A DNA stretch of 64,000 bases from Hofstenia miamia (taxonomy: Eukaryota; Xenacoelomorpha; Acoela; Hofsteniidae): NCBI GenBank assembly GCA_900660155.1, contig CABFPE010000534.1, positions 4,559 through 68,558 of the forward strand, read 5' to 3'. Below the pieces are notes generated by a model. It was not told where the DNA came from and made no database searches. It saw nothing but the letters and a program-made list of their open reading frames with translations. Both the position numbers and the translations under genes were made by a program. Within the stretch, counting starts at the first letter, position 1. Every line of letters starts with the position of its first letter. Shown one piece after another: positions 21,501-32,920 of the stretch.

Positions 21501-22704
21501 TGTAGACGCGTTGGGATCAGGGTATGCTGTTTACGACAAGGTTCACTTCTATGTTAGTCTCTCAGAATCGAGCCGAGCTTCTCTCGAGATCGTTGAATTG
21601 CACCGTCAGCACTTCCTTCTGTTTCTTGAGGTCCAAATACTGCTCTCTGTTTTAGTGTTTTCCCACAGCGGTCAACCAATAGGGCGTGAACACGCCTTGT
21701 TTTTCTATTTTTAGTAACAAACTCGTAATTTTCCACTTTCGTATACAATCAGAGTGTAGCATCAACACTTCTGGAGCATTATGTAATGTTTGCACATGTC
21801 AATCAAAGTTGAACTAGTTTAGTCATTTTTTTAAATGTTATCAGCCAGGGGTTTAACCAATCACAAATCACACTAAATAATAAACTAAATTCATAAAAAC
21901 TACTCTAAATAAGTTTTATAAAACTAACTAAATTAATAGCACCAAATTTCCCACAGTAGTTAGAGCACACAGCTGTAAAAATATTTTACGTTAGTGGCGT
22001 ATCTAGAATATTTTTCACGTGATGACAGACATAGATCCAATATTAAACATGTAGCAAAAAAAATTGCTTTATATTATTTTTATTCTAAAAACTTTAAAAA
22101 TGAATTATTATCCATTTTGAAGAATATTTATAATGCCAAGTTCATTGAAACTAATCTCGCAAAAGAGCGTCTTCATACGATCAAAATATTTTCTTAGCTT
22201 CAATTAAATTTTAGCAACAACTGATTTCCTTGCACTTGCTAATTTTAATGTGCATACAATTCTGTCTTCTAGCTGTATAAGGTTAATGTCTTCACCGCCT
22301 TAAAACAGACAAACCTAATAGTTTACCTAGTCTTAAATTTCATTAAGTAAAATTAGGGTTTTTCCACATTCAACATAAAAAACCCCAAAAATAGTTCATC
22401 GCGAATTACATTAGTGATTTATCTTGCTTTGAGCTGTTCTATGCTTTGTAGAAGTTGGTAGTTGTGCCATTAAAAATGCTCTTCAAAATATTTTCAATTG
22501 TTTTCGTAATGTGCTCAGGGACAACGTATTCCTGAATTTTAACAATTTCATATGATTACATTAGATAGATTTCTGTTTTTGTGGAAGTTTTTAATTAATT
22601 TGATTATGCAAATTCTAATGAATGGCTTGGCTTTGATAGTTAATTATGTCAAGTGATTTGTGTGTTTTTTAACTATAATATATTTATTGTACGTATTTTG
22701 ATCA

Positions 22705-22780
22705 GAATTGTCAACGAGCTGAGCTTCTAGCTAGCCGAGCCGAGCCTATCCGAGCTTTAAAATGTCGACTCGTTGAAAAG
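22705..22780. repeat. GAGCCGAGC-motif repeat, second locus
   Basis: ACGAGCTGAGCTTCTAGC, CCGAGCCGAGCC, then AAAATGTCGACTCGTTG. Closely related to 13172-13250 (GAGCTGAGCCGAGCCG then AAATGTCGCCTCGTCTG), indicating two copies of the same repeat. Confidence 0.55.
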
Positions 22781-22811
22781 TCTGATTTCGATATAAATTT
22801 GTCTACATGTA

Positions 22812-23020
22812 CAGGATGTCCATAAAGTCAGGACACAGGAAAATTAACTATTTTTCAATGTAGGCTTTAAAATTATTCATATTTTTTGCATCCATGCTTC
22901 AAGAAAGACTTAAGCTTATAGTTCTCAATGGCTATGAACTTTATCCGTAAAAAATTTCACTTATTTAGATAGTAGAGAAATTATGAAATTTTATTGTGTC
23001 CAGACTTTATGGACACCCTG
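22812..23020. mobile_element. Mariner-type MITE, 209 bp, TA target site
   Basis: Terminal inverted repeats: left CAGGATGTCCATAAAGTC.. (22812-22836) and right, reverse-complemented, CAGGGTGTCCATAAAGTC.. (22996-23020); 23 of 25 bases agree. TA dinucleotides flank both ends (22810-22811 and 23021-23022). The interior is AT-rich and non-coding, so it is a non-autonomous element that must have been moved by a Tc1/mariner-type transposase from elsewhere in the genome. Confidence 0.88.
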
Positions 23021-23775
23021 TATAATATTGTACACATAAATTTGGAAATACATTGTATTGAAATATAAATATGAATGACAAAATTATTAAAATCAGGAGA
23101 CCTTTACGCCTCATAAAAGAGGTTCTCAACATCTCGGGAGAATTTGCACAATAACAACATAGTGTAGTAGAGTTCCATCTTTTTGAAACAAGGCAAAATG
23201 CTAATATCGTGTCGCTTAGGATGTTGTTTTTACCGGGTAAACTACGTGGGCAATTGACCACCTAGTAATACAAACTGCCCACCCACTGAAGCCGAAGAGC
23301 CTACCAGATGCCTAAGAATGAGGATTATGGGATTTGCACTTCATATTGTAGTCAATGAAAAATTGGCATTATAAATTGTTATCTTTCATTTAAACAACGC
23401 TAAATGGAACGGTAATTATTTCACACCAAAGCAAATATTTGATATCTGCTCATTAACTGTTTAATTTTTAATGAAGCGGTAAACATTTATTCAGCTCAAA
23501 CTAATATAATAAAACAAAATATACATTGAAGTGCACGTTTTTTAGACAGCTTAGAATGTATGTGCCAGTTCTAATGCAACAAATGAATGGAAAGCATGAC
23601 AATAGCATTTTATCAGTCTTAAGAGCATATGCAAATTTGAGTCAAAAGGAAATATTAGCAAAATGCCGAAGAGTGAATAAATTTGTTAATGAACGGGTTC
23701 TTCTATTTGATTGAATTATAATCATAATAATCATCATGAACAAATGATAAGCCGTTGATATCTGCTACATTACTA

Positions 23776-24100
23776 CCAGGCCCGTGGCTTGCATTTGAAG
23801 TTTAGGGGGGGCATAGCCCCGCAAAGTTCAATACATTAATCATAATTTTACTCATATGAAATAGTTTCACACTTTTTCATTGAATTTTTTAATAGAATTG
23901 CATTAGTATTAAATGTATATTTCAACTAAAAGATATTCACTCTAACTTAGTTACAGAATATTAGAATTAATACTATGGAGTTTTGTATCCAGGATGGCAA
24001 AAGGAAGAGGGGCACAGTGGCCCAACAGGGAAGGCCATGCCCCCCTGGCCCTCCCCTACCCACCACCCTTATTACTACGCAACAAATTTTCCGTCAAAAT
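23776..24100. repeat. G/C-run repeat fragment
   Basis: TTTAGGGGGGGCATAGCCCC near 23804 and its approximate inverse GGCCATGCCCCCCTGGCC near 24033. Poly-G/poly-C blocks of this kind are typical ends of non-autonomous DNA transposons (xxGTGGCxxG..GGGGGGCA). Exact ends not defined. Confidence 0.35.
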
Positions 24101-25158
24101 GATATTTTAAAACGCGGAAACACGAAACTACATATTAGAAAGCAGCCTAAAATTACACTACCTAAACAATGATATGTTAAACAGTAAACTTTTCCAATAT
24201 TTACTTCAAAAAGTGATTTTGAATGTATTAAGATAGGGCTATAAACACGATGGGGGCATTTATGAATTTCTTAATATGATTAGATTGACCACAATTTATA
24301 TGCATATCCAGGGTTGCACTGTTTCTAAACAAGTGTTTTAAACAAGAGGAGAAAAAACAAGTTTAAAACACCTTGAAAAAAACATTGTTTTGTTTTTTTT
24401 TTGCAATGCTAAAAATGGCATAAAATGGTACAGATGATACATATACATGTAAATGACCGTTGTTTTATTTAAACATTACGTATAGTATTATTGCAAATTA
24501 AACCATTTTATACATTTGATTGGTTACATACAATTAACAAACAGCTAAATTAACGAAAATATTTGTAAGACTTTGAATAATTCAATTCTGATTTATTTGT
24601 TACCAAAACAACATCATTATAACACTTTGCTTTGCTTCTAGCAGTTATAAAAGAAAGCTGGGAGTAGGAAAATTGTAGACTATTTTAGCGGCTGAAACAG
24701 TTAGTAGCAGTAAACCAGACAACCTTCCACTGTGCGATGTGCACAACACGCAGCTTTTGTGAGACTGCTATTGGAAGGGGGGGCTAATCGATGCTAGACA
24801 AAAGCTGTTGGAATATGGGCATTAGCTTAATAATGCTTACGACCAACAAGAAACATAATTTCTTAGTCAGCTTTAATAATGGCTGCATACGGTTAGGTGA
24901 GAATGTAGTTAGAGTATTTGGTCAAGCACTGAATGTCCCTTAGTGATATCATCAACAATACACTGAATTCGTCGGACCTTGTATACAAGATTATGGAAGA
25001 GATACACTTGAAACCATAGGTGTAAACAGATTGGAAAATTGTCAACCAAACCCGACCGGAATCAGTGTCAACAGAAACCGATTGACCGGCCGGTCTGACC
25101 GGCAAAACATTTTGCAAAACTGAGTTAATATATACATGAAAAACTGCTCCTATATATA

Positions 25159-25159
<1 letters not shown>

Positions 25160-25196
<37 letters not shown>
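25160..25196. repeat. (TA)n microsatellite
   Basis: Long TA run inside the hAT element, absent from the sister copy at 8.7-9.9 kb. Confidence 0.9.
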
Positions 25197-25198
<2 letters not shown>

Positions 25199-25536
25199 GA
25201 ATATAAAAATGAAATCTAAAAATTAAAAAAAACTATTATTTATATGCACACATTTCTATTGATTGACACATGTAATGATGCCCTCCTTTCCCTACCAGCA
25301 CATTATTTTTAAGTTTTAGTGTATCTCAACAAAGCAAGCCCAAGCTATTAGATCCATAATTAAACATATCTGGATTCATGTTCAAGCAAGCCAAGTTCTA
25401 CTCATGTTAGTACTCTTAAGCACACATCAACTATGCAAACTGGCATGCTTGAATATACGATATTTGGGTTAAATATTTGTGCAATAACAACTATATAGTC
25501 ATTAATATTTATGTTNAAATTACACTTTAAGAGCTA

Positions 25537-26140
25537 GAAGTGAAATTGCAGTTTATTTGAATTTGAGAACAGGACTGGAGTTTAGGCTGAAATTCTCAAA
25601 CATAAATTCACCTCACAAATCCAACTTGCACCGATTAGCAAATATTATAATATATATAAGACATGTTAAATAAAATAGGATAAGAGATTCAGTATTTAGA
25701 TAATGTTGGCATTTAAATAACTGATCATTTATCTGAATAGCATCAATAAATTCACACAACACAACACATATACACAATTTTCATAAATTACAAGAACAAA
25801 TCTTTCATTCTGTGAATATCTTACTATAGTACTACTTTAATAACGAGTTTTTTGCATAGCCATCCTTATACAGTTTGTATTCTAGCAATGATTTACCAGA
25901 AATATATATGTTTGCTTAATTAAAGAAGATTTTTAAATGCATTTTGGAGGATTATATTTTTTCAATGACTTTAATTTTTTTTAGGTAGCGAATTCCAGGT
26001 TCGAAGGGCGACATTAATGAAGGATTTCTTTAAAACATTTTTCTTATACGTACAGATGTAAAAAGCCTTGATCTTGAATTCTTTTTATGAGTATTTCCCG
26101 GTATTATAATCCTATTATAAGGTGATAGGTTTTGTAATTG
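25537..26140 (-). pseudogene. LINE 3' fragment inserted in hAT
   Basis: Minus-strand counterpart of the LINE piece at 8112-8715: KSFINVALRTWNSLP is visible near 26030-25985. The 5' side is cut at the hAT junction (26141) and the rest is 3' UTR. It lies opposite to the hAT transposase. Dead by truncation. Confidence 0.6.
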
Positions 26141-26141
26141 C

Positions 26142-26600
26142 TTGAAGGATATAATTGCTGCTGCTCCGGATAGTTTGATCGAAAAATTAAATAGCAGAAA
26201 GTACATGACGGCTTCTGAAATGCAGTTGGTAACATACTTATTGAAACACCGATTTGGTGGCCGAAATCTTCCTGCATGTGAGGTGTGGAATACTCAGCAA
26301 TATATACAGAAGCTTGAAGTCAACATAATGCCAGAACTTAGCAAAACAACCTTTTTTTCTAATTGCCTTTTTGAAACTCAGTATAAGGATATGGATCCAG
26401 TATCTTGGTAAAAATTAGGCTTACGTTTGGGGATGGATTCTAAATTGGTGGGTGTTGCAGTTTCATTGGTAGCTGCAGTTTCACATTCCGCAGCACTTGA
26501 ACAGCATTTTTCGTCATTGGTGCTAATTTATGCTTTACTACGAACACGCATAGTTGTTCAAAAAGTTGGCAAGATGACATTCCCTCATTGACAATGAAGC
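26142..26600 (+). pseudogene. hAT transposase, C-terminal half
   Basis: The first 72 residues (KDIIAAAPDSLIEKLNSRKY..) are open, with a stop after 89 codons. Beyond it another frame gives LVGVAVSLVAAVSHSAALEQ, HFSSLVLIYALLRTRIVV and QKVGKMTF. The latter is the hAT dimerisation region (SSAxxERxFSxxGLIYSKLRNRLxxxKAxKLVF) near the protein C-terminus. Catalytic residues of the first half lie in decayed sequence upstream. Not functional. Confidence 0.75.
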
Positions 26601-26779
26601 CAATGTATATAAATTTGCGCATTTTTCATCATTATTAGTATTCAGTTTTACGTTACTGCTTCAAACCCTACGGTTTTCTGTTTTTTAATAATATTTAGCA
26701 AAAAACCTAAGAAACGTGTTTTTTCAAAAAAACATGTTTTTTGATTAATTCAAAAAGAACGTTTAAAACAGCAACCCTG

Positions 26780-28981
26780 ATATCACATACCCTTTGCAAC
26801 CTCAAGATCCTACTCGGGAGGTATCCTCGTCAATTTCACAGACCTGCTATTAGCGAAAATCTCTTTATCAGAATGAGGGGCTACTAACATCGAAAAAATT
26901 TACAAGACATACGTTATTTTCAACGACCATTAAATTTAGTTTCTCAACTTCATAATTTACACGGTTAGCAGTATACAGCGAAAATGATAGCGAGGTTTTC
27001 TAAAAATATTTCAAGTATCATGGGATAAAATAGCAAGATGAGCGCATCTATGCATTCCATGGTATTATTTCAAGTTTACATCAGCAAGAATAAAAATCTG
27101 GTATACGTTGGAGGTACGCACGAAAAAATGAAGTGGTCCAAGACAATACTCTAAAATAGCGTCGTTAGCAATTGTGTGAAATAAGGAAGTATTAGGTGAT
27201 CGTTTTCTTCTGATTATGATACTTAACTCAACCCCTCCTCTAAAATGCGTTAATTCACTCAATTGTTAACGGTATTTTAAAGTATCCTTTTGGAACACTT
27301 CCGCTGTAATCACATTTAAGCTTTTTTTGAAATGAAGACATAATACAGATAGAAAACATAAATTAAAAGATGGGCAAATGCGCGAAATTCACGATTTTAT
27401 CAATCGCGTAGCCCACGGTAATTAGGGTTTAGAAATCTCCTGTGGAAAAAGTCTTCTTTGAAATCAAGACTCTTTAATATTTTAAAAATTTTGTGATAAA
27501 ACTTGAGTCTTTGGTCGCAGCTTTATATCAATAGAATCTTTTTAGTGAAATATGCGTGTGAATCATTAAACATATATTACTATCAAAATTTCTAACTGTC
27601 TATTAGAATTTTAAACGTTAGATTTAAAATCAAATGAAAACACCATTCAGATAGCTACATGTAAACTCTCTGTTATTTACTTTGCGATAAGACTGTTTAA
27701 CAAACAAAATTATTTCGACAAAATGGTAACAATTTATTCGTTTTTACGTATATTTGTACATGTTTTAATAAAAACCGTATTTGTTATATAGACTTCAAGC
27801 AATGTAGGATTTGAAATATGCATTTCATTGTATTTCAATTTGACGTTTAAATTCGTTCAAAATACTTCTTTGAAGACTCTCTCACCTGCTTTAAATCTGA
27901 GATTTGATTATGTCAAAAAGACATTTTCTGAAAGATATTTATTTAGAATCTGAAGTTTGTCTTCTTATGTTATAATTACATAACCACTCACATTATCTGG
28001 TTACAAACTCGCCACCCGGCAGCATTGCCTTGACTCAATCACACGCAGAGGCGTATTTAGGGTCCATGGGCGAGCGTTTTCTTCTTCAGCTTTCAGCATT
28101 GAACACTAAACTTGATCAAGATTGAGATTCCCCTTCTCATCACCCGCCAAGTTATTCACCCAGCATACATTCTTACCCTATCAGAATACCTTGGAAGTCA
28201 ATTCAAAAAAGGACCATAATGACATTTATGTTGGTTATGCCCTAATATTGTTCAAGTTCTTTGTATGTAATGCCATGCATAATTCATTCTCCACATCCCG
28301 TTACAGTAAATAATTTTCTATACTGCATTGCAAATATCTTTCATGCATTTGCAACGAATTAAGTCCTATTTGAGGTTCATAATGAGAAAAACCACCTCAA
28401 GAATATAGTGTGACTTTCTTTTTAGTTCTGATAGGGTTTCGTTGGACTCTTGAAAATGACTATTTGCTTTTGAAATATTTTGCTCATTAACTGTGAATGA
28501 TCATTTCTTTAACAGTTTTGTAATTTTGAATTCTATCCTTGTAAGTCTTAATTACAAATTAGGAGGTTGTAATTTTGTGTAGTATCTACTATGTGTTATT
28601 TTCTCAAATATATGAAATCAATATAAAAAGTATAAAATTTTCACACAAATTTCTTAACTCTATGTCACCTTGTGGAAAATTTACAAAATCTTTAGAAAAA
28701 AATGGAATTTTTGAGAATTTTTTTTGTTTTATCAGCATATTTTAAACTAATTTACACTCAATTCTTTTGCTTTGTTGGAGCAATTCCATGATGCCCAATC
28801 GATACCATGTCATTTTACTCCTTTTCTTGGACCATGACTAATCTAAAAGATGCTTTTAATAAGGTTTGTGTATTTTTTGCCTGCATCCTTCCAATATCCT
28901 ACATCACATGAAATGATACACATGAACAAAATAATAATTGAAAATTGTATTATTCTTTGCTGAAAATGCTTTTTTACTTAG
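26780..28981. other. Upstream region of the alpha-tubulin gene
   Basis: No transposon or other gene recognised. The first tubulin exon (start codon only) must lie here or earlier. ACAAAATG|GTAAC at 27719-27730 has a fair start context with a donor directly after ATG, but short ATG|GT matches are common and I do not assign it. Confidence 0.35.
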
Positions 28982-29192
28982 CGCGAAGTCGTGTCAATTC
29001 ATGTGGGTCAGGCTGGAGCTCAAATTGGAACTAGCTGCTGGGAGTTATACTGCTTAGAGCACGGCTTAGATAAAACCGGAAGGCTGGAAGCTGAGAAATC
29101 CGATACATCGTTTTCCACTTTTTTCAGCGAAAGCACGTCGGGGAAGCATGTCCCAAGAGCAGTTTTCATTGACTTGGAACCAACAGTAATAG
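28982..29192 (+). CDS. alpha-tubulin exon 2
   Basis: Follows acceptor TTTTTACTTAG and opens with [16 protein letters not shown], the N-terminal nucleotide-binding segment of alpha-tubulin without its Met; an intron straight after ATG is typical of animal alpha-tubulin genes. It contains the WELYCLEHG helix and the acetylation loop ([10 protein letters not shown], lysine kept, GGG part lost), and ends after PTVI plus one base at donor G|GTGAC. Confidence 0.93.
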
Positions 29193-32100
29193 GTGACTGT
29201 CTTTTTCTCTCATAAAAAGAGAAGTACGAGAAAATTTTTAATCCGATCATAACTATCATATTTAATAGCAATATTTTATCAATTAGATATTGTTATTATG
29301 TAAGTGTTTTTTATGGGATGAGTGAAAACATAGCGGGAACAAAAATTTCAAGCTTTTACTTGGTACTATACCCCGTTTAGTAAAATAATTGAATGTTTGT
29401 CAGACACCTGTATACACCTTTTGAAGAAATACTTTTGCTGCGCGCATTCATTCAAAAGAATCATTTGCTTCATAAAAATTTTTGCTTATATTTTCTATTA
29501 TTCAACAAAATCTGTTAAACACATCGTTAAATAAACATATTTCCAGTTAAATGAATTTGTTAAACTTAATAATATTGTCAAAACCAGGGTGGGAAGCGGA
29601 TCAACCCAACCCGCGGGTCGGGTTACGGGCGGGTCATTTATAATCATTAGAATTGAAGAATACGAACAGGAGCAATTTGAGAAGTCAAGCATTTGGATAT
29701 TTAAAATTTTTAAAGATTTAAATATTTTGTTTTCTTTTGTTGATTTCTTATTGTTTTTATTGATACTTTTATATTAAACTATTTGTGCTTATAATATTAT
29801 CAATCTTTCTTCGTTTGGGTCTGCTCGCGGCTTAGTCTTAAGCGAGTCGAGCTTCGGGTCATTGTTAGACGGATAGGGTGGTAGCGTTCTGCGGCTATGG
29901 CCAAAGATTTTGTCTTAGCGCCAAAATCCCGGTTAAGATTTATTTCTGAACAGTATGATGAACAACTTATTTCCAGGATTTTTATTTTGAATTTTTTGTT
30001 TTAAAACTTAGTCGGTTTGACAATTTTCTTTAATTGAGCATGTTTTAATTGTCCATTGAAAATTGCAGTATTTCACTTTATAGTAGCAAAAAGCGTAGAC
30101 TAATGGAAAAAAATCGCGGATAACGGCCGACTACGGCTAAAGCATTTCGGCCAACGGCTAGGCTACGGCCAAAGACTTATGACCAACGGACAGCAATAGG
30201 ATTAAAATTTATTTTGCACAACCGGCTACGGTCAAGTAAATTGCCTTGTCCCTAGAACACATTTGAAAAGTTATCAGAATGATTAAATAGAAAAACAGTT
30301 ACAACTTTTACACTTCAATTTAGATGAAATCCGTACGGGTCCATTCCGAAGCTTATTTCATCCTGATCAGATGATGACCGGGAAAGAAGACGCAGCTAAT
30401 AACTATGCCCGCGGACACTATACCGTTGGAAGAGAACATATAGACGATGTGATTGACAAAGTTCGCAAACTTGCTGATAATTGCAGCGGTTTGCAGGTAG
30501 CGATATTTACATTAAACATTTCTCTATAATATAAGATTTGAAGTGGGTTACAACATATTTACCTATTTTATGTAATACTGTAAACACAATTTTAGGAGCT
30601 TATTAAAACGAGTTCCTAGAAGGCTAATATAAGATATTTTTATTCAGATAAATACTAGAAACTGATTAGGGTAATAAATATATTAATATACATACAAATA
30701 CATTCAAAGCAATCTATACAATAAATATACCAGACCCAATCTTCACAACTGATGCATAATATGCAGTGAAATCCTTAGTTCGAAGCAAACTGCACAATTT
30801 AGTTCATAAGAAATTTAAGCATATCTTTATATGGCATTGTTTGCTATAAATACAGAGTGAATGGTAAGTAACGCCCGATTTTGATTTTAAAAACTTTGGG
30901 GTTTGAACACTTAGAAGTTTTCCTATTTAATTTAAATACAATTGCTTCAATTTAACTAATGCTAAATTGTTTAATTTATTTTGTGTTAATTTGCCTAGAT
31001 TTAGCGACTTTTTCTTCATTCAAAAATTTGGCCTAAAATGGCTAAACGACTGACTAAAAACAACGGGTCGCTGCAGTAAAATATTACTATCAATCAGGTG
31101 AAAACGGAGCTAAGGCCAGCAGAAGATGGCAAACCAGTTCACCATACTTCCCCCTCAAGGACGAAATTACTTGTATGGTAAAGAAGTTTGAAGAAGCGGG
31201 ATCCGTGGCCGACATTCATCGACTAGGAAGACCTTCTACCACTGCAACCTCAGAGAAAGAAAATGAATTGGCCTTAGCTATGCACCTAAGTCCTCAAAAA
31301 TCATCTCAACGCCTTGAAATAGAACTTGAAATAAGCCAATGGAGCCTCAATTTTTTTAAAACTCTTGACAGGAAGCCATACATACCCCAGATTAGTGCAA
31401 ACTTTGAATGGGTGTGATCCAGATCGACGAATGGAGTTTGGGGAATCATTGGACTTTTCTTTTTTGATACTACAGTAACTTCACAATCTCACCTGGAAAT
31501 GCCGAAAGAAAAATTTTGGCCTCCTGTACAACCCCAAGAAATAAAGTTTCAACAAGATGACGTCTTTGTATTATGTAGAATTTAAAATTGGGCGTTACTT
31601 ACCAATCACCCTGTACAATAGAATTGCTTATTTTAGCGACCTCTCTGATAACGACAATTCGTTTATATCGACCAAAATTACATTCCTTTTCCAATTGTAA
31701 CATTTCCAATGTAATAAAATTGTAATAATTATAATCATTTAATAACGAGTTTTTTATAGCGACAAACTTGAGTTTTAATGCTACCTGGAAGAGAAACATT
31801 CTTTCATAGCAGTGTTGGGCATTGCGAACGTTGAATTAAATTCATGTTTGCTTTTCAGATTTGTGTACACGTGCCACTGAATAATAAAGTTCCCTAAATT
31901 ACTTTTCATTTTTCGTATTTTGTACTTAAACTCATATTTTGTAACGCAATTCTTTTTATTACGGTAAACGAAATCCAATCCATGTCCCCAAGAAATTTAT
32001 ACCGATCATTATTATAACGACCATGATTGGGGTCTCGCTTTCGTGATCACATAAATGAATTCCATTATGTTTTTGCAGTCACAACTGCTCTTACATTGAA

Positions 32101-32883
32101 TAGAAATCTTTATTAAAAATATTGCCGATATTGAATAAATATGAGGATTAAAGATTCATGAAAAATTACATTGTTATTGAAGGGATTTCTTCTTTTCCAT
32201 TCATTTGGAGGTGGTACTGGATCAGGATTCACTTCTCTTTTAATGGAGCGACTTTCTGTTGAGTACGGAAAGAAATCAAAACTGGAGTTTGCTGTCTATC
32301 CTGCCCCAAGAGTAAGTAATCATTTATATTTTTTATTAAGAATTATATAATGATTGAATAGTATTGAATATACGAGCTGATCACTTTCTACTTAGCGTTC
32401 TTAGAATCCAAACAATTTTCAGTAGTATATCATGTCTAAGGGGATCTAAGAGTCTCCCATGAATTAGTACCATACTTAATTTAATAGTATAAGCCCTATT
32501 TAGATTGCAACTGCTGTTGTGGAACCATATAATGCTGTTCTTACTACCCATACCACATTGGATCACACTGACTGTGCTTTCATGGTTGACAATGAAGCAA
32601 TATATGATATATGTCATAGGAACTTAGATATTGAGAAACCAGGTTACTTGAATCTCAATCGTATGATTGCTCAAGTGGTTTCTTCTATCACGGCTTCTCT
32701 AAGATTTGAAGTATGAACAACATTGAATCAATATTATATATATATATATATATTTATATATCAAATAACCGTTGGACTACAATTATTACTGTAAAGTTGT
32801 TCTTTTTGCATTATGTTGACACCTGACTATGTTTGTAAACAAGTGAGGAAACTAGCATTTTTTGATTGAATCTAAGTTTTTAG

Positions 32884-32920
<37 letters not shown>

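Larger units (their letters stand above)
24309..26779 (+). mobile_element. hAT transposon with LINE fragment inside
   Basis: Left end CAGGGTTGCACTGTTT (24309) and right end, reverse-complemented, CAGGGTTGCTGTTTTAAA (26779) give short hAT-like inverted ends. I could not find an exact 8-bp target duplication. Interior from left: a non-coding part, a transposase N-terminal/middle part (24720-24990, decayed), a GC-rich ACCGG-rich insert (25020-25115), a TA microsatellite (25160-25196), an N at 25516, a minus-strand LINE fragment (25537-26140), then the transposase C-terminal half (26142-26600). A sister copy at 8717-9865 shows the uninterrupted transposase. Confidence 0.75.

Noticed and set aside
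21511-21748. Overlapping open frames on both strands in a slightly GC-richer patch
   Set aside because: Neither translation resembles a known domain and no splice or end signals support a gene.
23007-23261. 84-codon minus-strand frame
   Set aside because: It overlaps the right end of the mariner-type MITE and has no similarity to known proteins.
27719-27730. Candidate Met exon of the alpha-tubulin gene (ACAAAATG|GTAAC)
   Set aside because: ATG followed by GT is too frequent in this DNA; without transcripts the choice would be arbitrary.
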